A stretch of 64,000 nt of DNA, from assembly GCF_012931685.1 (NCBI RefSeq), contig NZ_JABANC010000002.1:496001-560000 (forward strand), written 5' to 3'. Below, piece after piece: positions 8,428 to 17,820 of the stretch (the first letter of the stretch is position 1; every line of letters starts with the position of its first letter). This stretch comes from Hanstruepera ponticola. Lineage in GTDB: Bacteria > Bacteroidota > Bacteroidia > Flavobacteriales > Flavobacteriaceae. The translations under genes and the position numbers were made by a program. The notes beneath the pieces were generated by a model. That model did not search any database. It was not told the origin of the DNA and worked only from the letters and a program-made list of their open reading frames with translations.

Positions 8428-9705
8428 ATGTTGCAATTAGATTTTAATAAGGTCAAAAATACCGTTTTTTTATTTGTTTTAGTATTGATTTCCTGTGGAA
8501 ACTTTTCGCAAACAGAAGGAGAAACCCAAGTTAAGCATAACAATACAAAGAATACTTCGTCTCTTGACTCCCTGTCTGCCTTCAGCCAAGCTCACAATGA
8601 CGAAACTATAATTGTTGGCGCCAATCAAACCGAAGATTATTTACCTCTATTAAACGGTAAGCGCGTTGGAATTGTTGCCAATCAAACTTCAGTAATCTTT
8701 AAAAATGATAATTATATACATCTAGTTGATTCACTATTAAAATTAAACATAAACGTTAAAAAAGTATTCTCTCCAGAGCATGGTTTTCGCGGTACCGCTG
8801 ATGCTGGCGAATTAGTTAGTGATGGTATAGATACAAAAACAGGTTTGCCTATTGTTTCATTACATGGAAAAAACAAAAAACCTACCCAAAAACAGTTAGC
8901 AGATTTAGATGTTGTGATTTTTGATATTCAAGATGTAGGTGTTCGTTTCTACACTTACATATCATCTCTACATTATGTTATGGAAGCTTGTGCGGAAGAA
9001 AATAAAACACTTCTAATATTTGATAGACCTAATCCAAATGGACATTATGTTGATGGTCCAACTCTAGAAACTGAAAACAAAAGTTTTCTTGGCATGCATC
9101 CTATTCCGTTAGTGCATGGTTTGACTATTGGCGAGTATGCAACAATGATAAATGGTGAAAAATGGTTAAAAAATGGTTTACAAAGTAATATCACTATAAT
9201 TCCAATTAAAAACTACACACACCAAACGCCTTATAGCCTACCCCTTAGACCTTCGCCTAATTTACCGAACGATCAATCTATTAAACTGTATCCTAGCCTT
9301 GGTTTATTTGAAGGCACCAACATAAATGCTGGTCGTGGTACGGAGTTTCAATTTCAAAGATATGGCGCACCTTTTCTGAATCCTAAAACTATGACCTTCA
9401 CTTATACTCCAGAACCAAATTTTGGAGCAAAGAATCCAAAACATAAAAACAAAGTCTGCTATGGTGAAGATTTAAGTGACGTTAAAATTGATGGTATGAC
9501 CTTGAAATGGATTATTAAAGCTTACCAAAATTCAACTGATAAATCGTTGTTTTTTTTAACGGATGGATTTACAAAACATGCAGGAACAGCCAAACTCCAA
9601 CAACAAATTGAAGCTGGTTTAACGGAAAAAGAAATAAGACAAACTTGGCAAGAAGATTTAGAGACTTTTAAAAAGACACGTAAAAAATATTTACTTTATG
9701 AATAA
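8428..9705 (+). CDS. DUF1343 lipoprotein, NamZ-like exo-N-acetylmuramidase
   Basis: A 425-residue lipoprotein of the DUF1343 family. Characterised members (NamZ) release terminal N-acetylmuramic acid from peptidoglycan fragments. The signal peptide ends in LVLISC with Cys23 as the lipid site. Conserved blocks seen are VGIVANQTSV, VFSPEHGFRGTADAGE, DVVIFDIQDVGVRFYTYISS, FDRPNPNG, HGLTIGEYA and EGTNINAGRGTEFQFQ. The open frame extends upstream to 8236, but that part runs antisense to the permease and gives a non-signal sequence, so the ATG at 8428 is chosen. Residues about 42-60 form a low-complexity linker containing a small inverted repeat. Confidence 0.88.
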   Translation: MLQLDFNKVKNTVFLFVLVLISCGNFSQTEGETQVKHNNTKNTSSLDSLSAFSQAHNDETIIVGANQTEDYLPLLNGKRVGIVANQTSVIFKNDNYIHLVDSLLKLNINVKKVFSPEHGFRGTADAGELVSDGIDTKTGLPIVSLHGKNKKPTQKQLADLDVVIFDIQDVGVRFYTYISSLHYVMEACAEENKTLLIFDRPNPNGHYVDGPTLETENKSFLGMHPIPLVHGLTIGEYATMINGEKWLKNGLQSNITIIPIKNYTHQTPYSLPLRPSPNLPNDQSIKLYPSLGLFEGTNINAGRGTEFQFQRYGAPFLNPKTMTFTYTPEPNFGAKNPKHKNKVCYGEDLSDVKIDGMTLKWIIKAYQNSTDKSLFFLTDGFTKHAGTAKLQQQIEAGLTEKEIRQTWQEDLETFKKTRKKYLLYE

Positions 9706-9707
9706 TT

Positions 9708-10112
9708 CTAATCATCTGAGTAAGTCAATTTAGAACGTTCTATTGAAGTTAAATTTTTAGAATCGTAGATGTGCAATACGAATACGATTTTTTTAGAAGA
9801 TTGACTAACAACTAATACATGCTTCCCTTGAGATAATTCAGTTAATGGTAAACTAAACTCATTTTTATTAAGATAAACATCAACTTCACGTTTGTATTCA
9901 GTATTTATTGAATACACGTTAGTAATAAGTTTATCACTTTGTAACAATAGGGTATCCTTTGTTTTATTTAAATCATGATTTATGTTGGAAGCACTCAAAT
10001 TGGCGTTTTTCTCAATCAATCCAATATGACTAGATTGTGCCATAGCAAAATTGCCAGCAATACCGACAATTAAAATTGTCCAGATTGAAATACAATTATA
10101 TTTATCTATCAT
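9708..10112 (-). CDS. Hypothetical secreted protein
   Basis: A 134-residue protein with a probable signal peptide (ISIWTILIVGIAGNFAMAQS, cleavage after AMA). The C-terminal 60 residues (EVDVYLNKNEFSLPLTEL through IVFVLHIYD) read as a small beta sandwich resembling a T9SS sorting domain or a carboxypeptidase-regulatory-like fold, but the usual sorting-domain hallmarks are missing. It converges on the DUF1343 gene with 2 bp between stop codons. No function can be assigned. Confidence 0.55.
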   Translation of the reverse strand: MIDKYNCISIWTILIVGIAGNFAMAQSSHIGLIEKNANLSASNINHDLNKTKDTLLLQSDKLITNVYSINTEYKREVDVYLNKNEFSLPLTELSQGKHVLVVSQSSKKIVFVLHIYDSKNLTSIERSKLTYSDD

Positions 10113-10255
10113 TAGCTAATATGTTTAAACAACATATTTTAATGAATCCCGAATGATAAACATATGTAAATCAGGAGGTTATTTCACCAAGAAATCTATA
10201 AACAGCAAAAAAATAGGATAAACTTATATTTAATTCAATAAATACTACACAAAAT

Positions 10256-11470
10256 TTAGAAAATATGATATCCTAGAACAAAACCAAAATTGGATATATT
10301 ATTTTTTGTGTAATCATTGGAAATAATCTTATCAGTGACTGTGTAACGTAATTCAAAAATGAACTTTTTATAATCTACACCTAATCCTGCGGACAAAGAA
10401 AAGTAGCCGATTGAACCAATTTCTTCACTTCTACGGTTCCCTGAAGAACTTATTGTATAAGATAAATTATTATTGTTTTGAATATTAAAATTATAACCAA
10501 TACCTAGCAATACAAACGGTAAAACATTATCATTTTTAGTTTTAAATCGGTGTTTAACTAGGGTATTTAGGTTGATTATACTATAATCTAAATTAAACGC
10601 TACATCATCATATGTAATTGATTCCTCATTAGTTTCAAACTCTTCATTAATTTTATAATAAACCAATTCATTGTGTAGTGACCACTTGTTTCTGTTTTTA
10701 GAGATAGCAATATCATAAGCAATTCCTAAAGTTGGCATTGTAAAACTACCTCCATCTATTTGATTTAAAAGTCTAACAGGAGATTCCAGTTTAAAATTTG
10801 AAAAATAGAATGCACCTTTTACATATAATTTATGCTTTTTTCCTGTTGACACCTCCTCAACTTGATTGTCTTCATCTCTAAAGCAATTATCATAATCTCT
10901 AAATATTTTCACCAAATCATTTTCTTTATATTGAAGATTACTTTTTGGATTCACTGAATTACAATCACTAAAAAGATAAGATAGCTGTCCAATGTACTTT
11001 TTATTATTTTGAACGTCTTCATTATTTTCTGTAAGTGATATCCTATTGATTAACTCAATATATTCACCGTCCTTAAATACGAAATAATGTGATCTACTAT
11101 CATAATAATGATACAGATTACTTTTTCCTTCATACAATAGATGTAAAAAAATCGCCTTGTTTTCAAATCGCGGCTCATCATTGTAATGCATTTTTCTCAA
11201 TACTTGTTCTGTCACATCTAGTTTTACATTCTGACTGACATACTTTGCTTCTTCAACCTCAAATCCTAATAAATCACTTGGCGTATATGAGGTAATATTT
11301 TCACCATTTTTAAATTTAATAGACTCTGGTGTATTTCGCCACTCTTGATAATTTATTTGCCCCTCAATTATATTGTTATTTTTAAGGATAATACGACCAT
11401 CGATAAAATTTGATTGACCGACAATGGTCATTGAACATAATAAAGCTAATAGGATAATTATTGGTTTCAT
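10256..11470 (-). CDS. Outer-membrane beta-barrel protein with N-terminal accessory region
   Basis: A 404-residue exported protein. The signal peptide (IILLALLCSMTIVGQS) is followed by a 190-residue region starting FIDGRIILKNNNIIEGQINY, a pattern common in Bacteroidota outer-membrane proteins. A C-terminal eight-strand-like OMP barrel begins near residue 215 (HKLYVKGAFYFSNFKL) and ends in FGFVLGYHIF, with a terminal aromatic as expected for BAM-dependent insertion. The region holds alternating hydrophobic strands but no plug or binding motif, so substrate and partners are unknown. It appears monocistronic. Confidence 0.7.
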   Translation of the reverse strand: MKPIIILLALLCSMTIVGQSNFIDGRIILKNNNIIEGQINYQEWRNTPESIKFKNGENITSYTPSDLLGFEVEEAKYVSQNVKLDVTEQVLRKMHYNDEPRFENKAIFLHLLYEGKSNLYHYYDSRSHYFVFKDGEYIELINRISLTENNEDVQNNKKYIGQLSYLFSDCNSVNPKSNLQYKENDLVKIFRDYDNCFRDEDNQVEEVSTGKKHKLYVKGAFYFSNFKLESPVRLLNQIDGGSFTMPTLGIAYDIAISKNRNKWSLHNELVYYKINEEFETNEESITYDDVAFNLDYSIINLNTLVKHRFKTKNDNVLPFVLLGIGYNFNIQNNNNLSYTISSSGNRRSEEIGSIGYFSLSAGLGVDYKKFIFELRYTVTDKIISNDYTKNNISNFGFVLGYHIF

Positions 11471-11530
11471 GAAAATTTGGTTATTGTTAGTTATAAGGTC
11501 AAAAATAGAATAAAAAATGAAAGAAAAAAA

Positions 11531-12364
11531 TCAAGAATCGTAAATCGTTGGTTTTTGATATTTTTGAAAAGGTTGTTTGAGTAACTCACCTATTTTTCCA
11601 TTGGCTATTTCATCAGGAAATACATCTACACCATAAACAATTTTCTCACGATCTAGCTCCATATAGGTGCCAAATAATCTGTCCCAAATAGAAAAAATAT
11701 TACCATAATTAGAATCTGTGTAAGGCAAAACATAGTGGTGGTGCACCTTGTGCATATCTGGAGAAACAATAATATAACTCAACCATTTATCAACTCGCTT
11801 GGACATTTTAATATTAGCATGAGTAAATTGCGTAGCAACTAATGATAAAGACTGATATAACATGATAATTGCTATAGGTGTTCCAACTAAAAACACTCCA
11901 AGTAAGGTAAAGGCGAAACGAATTACACTTTCTATTGGATGATGTCTGTTGGCTGTTGTTGTATCAACATTATGATCGGTATGATGAACCAAATGCACCA
12001 TCCATAAAGGCTTTACTTTATGCTCAACATAGTGAGCCAAATAAGCACCAAAAAAATCTAATAACAAAACGCCTAATAACACATATAACCAAAGTGGCAT
12101 TTCAGGCAACCAATTGATAATTCCAAAATTATTTTCAGCCACCCAATCAGATGTTTTTAAGAGCAAAAAAGCTAATCCGAAATTGATAATAACAGTTGTA
12201 AACGTGAAAAACAAATTAGGCAATGCATGTTGCCATTTTTTATACTTGAATTTGAATAGAGGCAATGAGCCTTCTAAAAGCCAAAAAAAAGTTATACCTC
12301 CAACAAGAATTAAACTACGATGCAGTGAAGGAATATTTTCAAAATAATTGATTAAGGTTTCCAA
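11531..12364 (-). CDS. Sterol desaturase / fatty acid hydroxylase superfamily protein
   Basis: An integral membrane di-iron oxygenase-like enzyme of 277 residues. The histidine boxes are complete: HYVEH at 111-115, HLVHH at 124-128, a further HH pair at 141-142, and MHKVHHHY near residue 205. Four to five membrane helices surround these boxes. The family hydroxylates or desaturates sterols, carotenoids and fatty acyl chains using O2. The substrate here could be an acyl chain of a membrane lipid, but nothing in the neighbourhood settles it. Confidence 0.85.
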   Translation of the reverse strand: METLINYFENIPSLHRSLILVGGITFFWLLEGSLPLFKFKYKKWQHALPNLFFTFTTVIINFGLAFLLLKTSDWVAENNFGIINWLPEMPLWLYVLLGVLLLDFFGAYLAHYVEHKVKPLWMVHLVHHTDHNVDTTTANRHHPIESVIRFAFTLLGVFLVGTPIAIIMLYQSLSLVATQFTHANIKMSKRVDKWLSYIIVSPDMHKVHHHYVLPYTDSNYGNIFSIWDRLFGTYMELDREKIVYGVDVFPDEIANGKIGELLKQPFQKYQKPTIYDS

Positions 12365-12399
12365 TTTCTATTTTTCTTTAAATATAAAAAATGTTCTGC

Positions 12400-12894
12400 T
12401 TATAGCTTTATGTACTTTTTCATTTCCTCAACAATATTATATGCAGCAGGACAAATAGCAATGTTTTTCATAGTGAGATTAGAAATTTGTTGAAACTTTT
12501 TTCTATCTGTATGCGGGAATTCTTTACAAGCTTTAGGCCTTACGTCGTAAATACTGCAATAATTATCAGCTCCCAAGAATGTACAAGGTACAGACTGTAA
12601 GACATAATCATTTTCTTCATCAATACGTAAGTAAGTTTCAATAAACTGCTGCGGTTTCATTTTGAAATGTTTAGCTATTCGCTGTATATCTTTCTCGATA
12701 AACAAAGGTCCTGTAGTTTTACAGCAATTGGCACATTGTAAACAATCAGTTCGTTCAAATTCTTCATCATGCAGGTCTTGCATGATATAATCCAATTGTT
12801 TAGGCGGTTTCTTTTTTAGCTTTTTAAAGAAGGCTTTGTTTTCGTTATGCTTATCTTTGGCCAGCTTTGGAAGATTGTCAATAATGTCTTGCAT
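12400..12894 (-). CDS. YkgJ family cysteine cluster protein
   Basis: A 164-residue cytosolic protein with eight cysteines in the YkgJ pattern: C51, C54, C57, C58 (CLQCANCC), then C104, C113, C123 and C148. The spacing suggests a bound zinc or iron-sulfur centre; function in the family is unknown. The ATG at 12892-12894 gives the typical start MQDIIDNLPKLAKDKHNENK; an ATG seven codons upstream is less likely. Lysine-rich residues 20-33 are usual for flavobacterial members. It lies divergent from the methyltransferase gene at 12960, with a hairpin repeat between them. Confidence 0.85.
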   Translation of the reverse strand: MQDIIDNLPKLAKDKHNENKAFFKKLKKKPPKQLDYIMQDLHDEEFERTDCLQCANCCKTTGPLFIEKDIQRIAKHFKMKPQQFIETYLRIDEENDYVLQSVPCTFLGADNYCSIYDVRPKACKEFPHTDRKKFQQISNLTMKNIAICPAAYNIVEEMKKYIKL

Positions 12895-12928
12895 GGTGTA
12901 AAAATAGCATAACAATTTTAAATAATAG

Positions 12929-12949
12929 ATGCTGAATCAACTTCAGCAT
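12929..12949. repeat. Dispersed hairpin repeat, copy 2 (ATGCTGAA/TTCAGCAT)
   Basis: ATGCTGAA at 12929-12936 and TTCAGCAT at 12942-12949 form an 8-bp perfect stem with loop TCAAC, the same arms as at 7163-7183. It ends 10 nt before the ATG of the methyltransferase gene, so it lies in that gene's leader and also within the divergent promoter region. Confidence 0.6.
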
Positions 12950-12959
12950 AACAAATTTC

Positions 12960-13658
12960 ATGGAACGAGATTTATTAGGGAAAGCATTATTAGATTATTA
13001 CAACGGTAATTATACCGAAAACATCATGACATCAACCAACATTTCTGATGAAGATGAATTACCCTTACCCTATTTATTCCGAAGTTTTAAAAACATGCCA
13101 AAACTTGAACGAAAGGCATTACAATTATGTCATGGAAAAACGCTTGATGTAGGATGTGGATCGGGCTCCCACAGTTTATATCTTCAAGAAAAAGGTATAG
13201 AGGTAAAAGCCATTGACATTTCAAAAGGTGCTATTGAAGTTGCTAAAAAGCGTGGTGTTAAACAAGTTGAACTTCTTAATATACTAGATGAAACAGAACA
13301 ATTTGACACCATTTTACTTTTGATGAATGGCACTGGAATTTTTCAAGAAATTGAACAAGTTGGCAAATACCTAACATATTTAAAATCACTCTTAAAAAAG
13401 GGTGGTCAAATTTTAATTGATTCTTCAGATATTCAATATATGTATCAAGATGATGATGGTGGTTTATGGATTGACACCAACGCAGCATATTATGGCGAAT
13501 TGGATTATTACTTGAGTTATAAAGACGAAGACGAAATACCCATGAAGTGGCTCTATTTGGATTTTGACACTTTGCATTTAGCTTGTACAAGTGTGGGTCT
13601 GAAATGCGAAAAAATTATGGATGGAGAACATTTTGATTATTTAGCCAAACTGTACTAA
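12960..13658 (+). CDS. Class I SAM-dependent methyltransferase
   Basis: A 232-residue Rossmann-fold methyltransferase. Motif I is LDVGCGSGS at 62-70, followed by motif II VKAIDISKGAIEVAKKRG and a post-motif segment FDTILLLMNGTGIF. The NGTGIF stretch replaces the usual acidic motif of natural-product methyltransferases. The acceptor is unknown. Its 3' end overlaps the 3' end of the convergent amidohydrolase gene by 4 bp, so no separate terminator fits between them. The hairpin repeat directly upstream may affect its leader. Confidence 0.82.
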   Translation: MERDLLGKALLDYYNGNYTENIMTSTNISDEDELPLPYLFRSFKNMPKLERKALQLCHGKTLDVGCGSGSHSLYLQEKGIEVKAIDISKGAIEVAKKRGVKQVELLNILDETEQFDTILLLMNGTGIFQEIEQVGKYLTYLKSLLKKGGQILIDSSDIQYMYQDDDGGLWIDTNAAYYGELDYYLSYKDEDEIPMKWLYLDFDTLHLACTSVGLKCEKIMDGEHFDYLAKLY

Positions 13659-15295
13659 TCCAGTTGCGGTTGTCCACTTACATAAGTTTGCAAAACTTTA
13701 ACTTTAGGAACCTTCTCAATTTCTACGGTCATAATATCTTGATCGATGATAATAAAATCAGCAAACTTTCCAACTTCAATACTTCCTTTTTCATCCTCTT
13801 CAAAATTTGAATAAGCAGCCCAAATTGTCATACCCTTTAATGCTTCAGCTCTTGACAAACCATTTTCTGTTTGAAAACCACCTTCTGGAAACTGTTTTAA
13901 ATCTTGCCTAGCAACAGCAGCATAAAATGTTAAAAACGGGCTGACCTGTTCCACAGGAAAGTCGGTTCCCAGAGCTACTTTCCCGTATTGCTCTAAAAGT
14001 TTTTTATAAGCATATGCTCCTTTAATACGTTCTTCCCCTACTCGATCTTGTGCCCAATACATATCACTGGTAGCATGAGTTGGTTGCACTGACGGCAAGA
14101 TATTATCGAAATATTTAAAATCTTCAGGTGACACCACTTGAGCGTGTTCTATTCGCCAGCGTCTATCAACATTTCCTTGTAAGACATTTTTATAAGTCAC
14201 TAAAACTTGATGATTAGCAGAATCACCAATGGCATGTGTGTTCATTTGAAATTCAGAATCCGCTATCCGTTTGGCTGAATTTTCAATATGCTCCAATGAC
14301 ATAACTGGTAACCCATATGTGTTATGTTTATCAGAATAAGGTTCTCTTAAAAGAGCACCTCGAGAACCCAACGCACCATCGGCATAAAATTTAAATGATC
14401 GTACATTCAACTTATCGGTTTTTGTAATTCCTTTGTTTAAATAATAATCTAAATTAGTTTCAATTCCAGGAACCATCATATAAAGTCTTATTTTTAAATC
14501 GCCAGATTTTTGGAGGCTGTCTATCAACTCTATGGTTTCAATCCATGGTGAGGTAAATATATCTGGACCAGCATCTGAAATACTAGTCAATCCGTTTTCA
14601 AAACAGATTTTTTGGGCAGCTAAAAGCGCCTCAATCAATTGTTCCTTTTCAAAAGCAGGCCAATTGTTCATGACCAATTGTTCGGCATTATCCAGAAGAA
14701 TACCTGTTAGCTTATCATTTTTTACTTCTACTTCACCTCCTTCAATAGAACTGTTTACAGTTACATTCCCTAAATCTAGAGCTGCTTGATTACAAAATGA
14801 GGCATGACCGTCAATACGCGTTAAAGCAACAGGTGTATTAGGAAATAATTTATCTAAAATGGTTTTATCAGGCATGTTTTTATCTTCCCAATCATTTTGA
14901 TCCCATCCTCTACCCTTTATAAAGGGCATGTTATGTTCTTTTTGGAAATCTAAAACACGCTTTATCATATCATCAAAACTAGTGGTACCAATAAGATTTA
15001 CTTGCTTTTGTAGTTGTCCTAGTGTTAAAAAATGTGCATGAGCATCAATTAAACCTGGCAAAATAGTCTTGCCATTGGCGTCTATTATAGTGTCTGCAGA
15101 ATATTTTTCTTGAAGAACTTTTGAAGATGCTATATCAAAGAATTTCCCATTCTTAACGGCAAAGGCTTCAGCTTTGTCAAAATCATCCAAAATCGTGTAA
15201 ATGTTTCCGTTAAGGACAATGGCATCAACGTGTGGCTTTTCTTTTCCACAGGAGAGAATACTTAAAAAGATTAAAGACAGTATGAGTTTTTTCAT
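13655..15295 (-). CDS. Amidohydrolase family lipoprotein (YtcJ-like, Amidohydro_3)
   Basis: A 546-residue metal-dependent hydrolase anchored as a lipoprotein: the signal is LILSLIFLSILSCGKEK with the lipid cysteine near residue 16. The catalytic TIM barrel carries the metal-binding HAHF motif (GLIDAHAHFLTLGQ), RIDGHASF, MNTHAIGD, WRIEHAQVV and the catalytic Asp in ALGTDFPVE. YtcJ-like enzymes hydrolyse N-acyl or amide bonds of unknown natural substrates. The flanking beta domain (GKFADFIIID) is complete, so the gene is intact. Periplasmic location follows from the signal. Confidence 0.88.
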   Translation of the reverse strand: MKKLILSLIFLSILSCGKEKPHVDAIVLNGNIYTILDDFDKAEAFAVKNGKFFDIASSKVLQEKYSADTIIDANGKTILPGLIDAHAHFLTLGQLQKQVNLIGTTSFDDMIKRVLDFQKEHNMPFIKGRGWDQNDWEDKNMPDKTILDKLFPNTPVALTRIDGHASFCNQAALDLGNVTVNSSIEGGEVEVKNDKLTGILLDNAEQLVMNNWPAFEKEQLIEALLAAQKICFENGLTSISDAGPDIFTSPWIETIELIDSLQKSGDLKIRLYMMVPGIETNLDYYLNKGITKTDKLNVRSFKFYADGALGSRGALLREPYSDKHNTYGLPVMSLEHIENSAKRIADSEFQMNTHAIGDSANHQVLVTYKNVLQGNVDRRWRIEHAQVVSPEDFKYFDNILPSVQPTHATSDMYWAQDRVGEERIKGAYAYKKLLEQYGKVALGTDFPVEQVSPFLTFYAAVARQDLKQFPEGGFQTENGLSRAEALKGMTIWAAYSNFEEDEKGSIEVGKFADFIIIDQDIMTVEIEKVPKVKVLQTYVSGQPQLD

Positions 15296-15455
15296 AACTA
15301 GTTATTATAAAATTTGCCCTAAATTAATTATTTTGATTGAGTTTAAATATAGTCCAATCTCTTTTTAAAAGCCATATATTATCTTTTCTTGATATTAAAA
15401 TGAGATTCAGAATCAGGTTTAAAAAACTCTATCTCTCATCAAAATTATTAAGAAT

Positions 15456-17735
15456 TTACTTTTTTATAAACTTTGTAGTTTGTTCACCATCAACCGTTTT
15501 TAAGTTTAAAAAATAAATACCCTTTACAAGATTGCTTACATTTAATCGTAATTGGTTTGTTGATGTCAACTGCGTAAGTACCTGCCTACCATGTACATCA
15601 TAAACTATAATAGATTCCAAATTAGTTTTACTTTCCAAAATAATGACATCTGCTGCTGGATTTGGATATACGGTTATTAAGTTTTGTAATTCAGTCTCTT
15701 CAACAGACAGGTTTTCGGCAACGGTTGTTAATTCATCATTAGTGATTATTGGCGCATTGTAATCAAAATAGATTTCGGCGTCGTTTGAAAATGTGTCACC
15801 TAATTCCAAAGTTTCCAATGTTTTTATTTTGAACAGTACATAACCATCATTGTTGGCATCATCAAACGGTAGGTTTATATCCTCAAAAATAAATTCAACA
15901 ATATTATCGTCCTTTATTTCTGTTATAAAGTCATGGCTACTATTCAATGGTAGTAAAGTTGATACATCGTATTTTGCCGTATCTATTTCATCCCTAACAA
16001 CAATATTAACTGCACTAGCAGTCCCTGTGTTTTCAAAGCGGATGAGATAGTGCACATAGTCGCCCACTTCTTCTGGTGTTATGGTCTCACCTTGCAAGCA
16101 GGTTTTATCGTTTGGATCAAATGAGTTGACTACTGTTAATTTTATTTGGAAATTATTATCATGAGCTGTTTCGTCTATGTCTTTTGGGTAAATATCAGCT
16201 ACATAACCTATATCATCTCCTCCGTTTAATGGTGGTGTATCGGTTGGTGTATTCATATTTAAAGTAACTAACACTTCCCGAGACTCAAAAGGTTGCAGAT
16301 TACTATAATTCCATGTCACTATGTTACCGGCAACATTGTCTGCTTCTGGTGTTGCAGACACAAAAGTCATGGCATCCCTATTTTCGTCATAATCAAAAAG
16401 CACAGTTCCTGAAAGCGTTGTATTCCCTTTATTTTTATAAAGCACTTTGTAATCTGTATCAAAACCAGGTCTCGCCTGCTCTAATGGAATAATAAAAACT
16501 TCCAAATCATTATATACTCCATTTGGTGTAATACAAAAATCTTGATTATACGGACTTGCTTCAGTTGGAAAATTCACAGTCATACTTTCTGGTGTAACCG
16601 TAAAATAATCTAGATTCTCTAAAACAGGAGTAACAGTGTGTTCTCCCTCCAAAACAGGAAAAGAATGACTTCCATCGTTACCAGGAATGAAATATCTATT
16701 TATAACACCATCATTTACATTAAGTTTTAGATTGGGATAAACATCATCACTCACATCACAGCCGTCCATTGCAAAATCTAAATGGGTTTGTCCATCAATA
16801 ACATAAAAATTTCCTCCTGGCTCAAAGAAACAATAGGAATTTACTTCACAGTCCGTTAAACCAAACAATTCAGCTCTATTCTTTACATAGTCAATTTCAA
16901 AATCATCAGTACAGATATATTCTAAATCTGGATTATTATAAATATCTAAATACTCTATGTGACTGCCATTTTTCATGAACAAACTCGTTAATTCATTATT
17001 AGAGCAATCTAAATCTGTTAGATTTGGCGACTCATTAACATCTAATGATTCTAAATAAAGATCAGTACAGTCTAAATTCTCGAGACTTACTAACCCACTT
17101 AAATCTAATGAATTAAAAAAAAAGTCAAAACCGTTGCTACAGTCTAAATCAACAAGATTAACCAAACTACTTAAGTCTAATGCTGTCAAATAATTAACAG
17201 AGCAATTTAATTCTGTTAGATTTGTTAATCCACTTAAGTTCAATGTAGATAAATCGTTATTATCACAAAATAATCTATCAAGGTTTGTCAGCGCAGTTAC
17301 ATTTAAAGTTGTTAGTCTATTTCTGGAACAATTCAAAAATTCGATATTAGTTAAACCAGTAATATTCAGATTGGTTAATAAGTTGGATCCGCACAACAAA
17401 TCAGTAAGATTGGTTAAATCACTAACATCCAAATTTGTCAGATAATTAGCCGTACAATTCAACATTTCTAAATTTACAAAAGAGGAAATACCTTCTAGTG
17501 AGTCAATATTTCTGTTTAAAACATCTAAACTCAATACGGCTTCTGCTTCCGAAACTTGTATTTCTCCATCGTTATTGGTATCTGCGTCTATATCTCCTGT
17601 GTAATCACCATCTGTATCTACACAGTTGGTATTCACCAAGGCGTTTTTAAAATTAGCATCTGGAATATTAACAATTTGCGCTTGAGAAAAGGTAAACGAA
17701 ATTAGTGCAATTAGGAATAAGTAATTATACTTCAT
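15456..17735 (-). CDS. LRR surface protein with T9SS type A sorting domain
   Basis: A 759-residue secreted protein. A signal peptide (residues 1-19, ending SQAQ) precedes an acidic, EF-hand- or dockerin-like stretch rich in DTDGD, DADTNNDGEIQVSEAEA. Residues about 80-275 hold roughly nine leucine-rich repeats of about 21 residues with pattern LxxLxCxxNxLTxLDVS, each with a cysteine. A beta-sandwich region follows, then a conserved block near the end (SFDPNDKTC, GTASAVNIVVRDEID, FDYNAPIITN) typical of domains that precede T9SS tails. The last about 70 residues are a type A sorting domain (VYPNPAADVIILES, GIYFLNLKT). It should be exported across the outer membrane and anchored or released. Confidence 0.9.
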   Translation of the reverse strand: MKYNYLFLIALISFTFSQAQIVNIPDANFKNALVNTNCVDTDGDYTGDIDADTNNDGEIQVSEAEAVLSLDVLNRNIDSLEGISSFVNLEMLNCTANYLTNLDVSDLTNLTDLLCGSNLLTNLNITGLTNIEFLNCSRNRLTTLNVTALTNLDRLFCDNNDLSTLNLSGLTNLTELNCSVNYLTALDLSSLVNLVDLDCSNGFDFFFNSLDLSGLVSLENLDCTDLYLESLDVNESPNLTDLDCSNNELTSLFMKNGSHIEYLDIYNNPDLEYICTDDFEIDYVKNRAELFGLTDCEVNSYCFFEPGGNFYVIDGQTHLDFAMDGCDVSDDVYPNLKLNVNDGVINRYFIPGNDGSHSFPVLEGEHTVTPVLENLDYFTVTPESMTVNFPTEASPYNQDFCITPNGVYNDLEVFIIPLEQARPGFDTDYKVLYKNKGNTTLSGTVLFDYDENRDAMTFVSATPEADNVAGNIVTWNYSNLQPFESREVLVTLNMNTPTDTPPLNGGDDIGYVADIYPKDIDETAHDNNFQIKLTVVNSFDPNDKTCLQGETITPEEVGDYVHYLIRFENTGTASAVNIVVRDEIDTAKYDVSTLLPLNSSHDFITEIKDDNIVEFIFEDINLPFDDANNDGYVLFKIKTLETLELGDTFSNDAEIYFDYNAPIITNDELTTVAENLSVEETELQNLITVYPNPAADVIILESKTNLESIIVYDVHGRQVLTQLTSTNQLRLNVSNLVKGIYFLNLKTVDGEQTTKFIKK

Positions 17736-17780
17736 GATTAATAGCGTTAGGAATGCAAATTACTAATATTTATGGCAACA

Positions 17781-17809
17781 AAAAAACACTCAAAGAATGA
17801 GTGTTTTTT
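17781..17809 (-). terminator. Intrinsic terminator downstream of the barrel gene
   Basis: An 11-bp perfect stem, AAAAAACACTC at 17781-17791 and GAGTGTTTTTT at 17799-17809, with a 7-nt loop. Both arms end in A/T runs, so it can act on either strand. Reading the minus strand, it follows the barrel gene at 17897-19621 and precedes the LRR gene. Confidence 0.85.
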
Positions 17810-17820
17810 GTATTTAAGAG

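Noticed and set aside
13276-13590. 104-residue minus-strand frame
   Set aside because: It lies wholly opposite the methyltransferase and shows no family features.
16900-17500. 63-bp periodic repeats that could suggest a tandem-repeat or CRISPR element
   Set aside because: The period equals the 21-residue leucine-rich repeat in the coding frame; there are no unique spacers and no cas genes.
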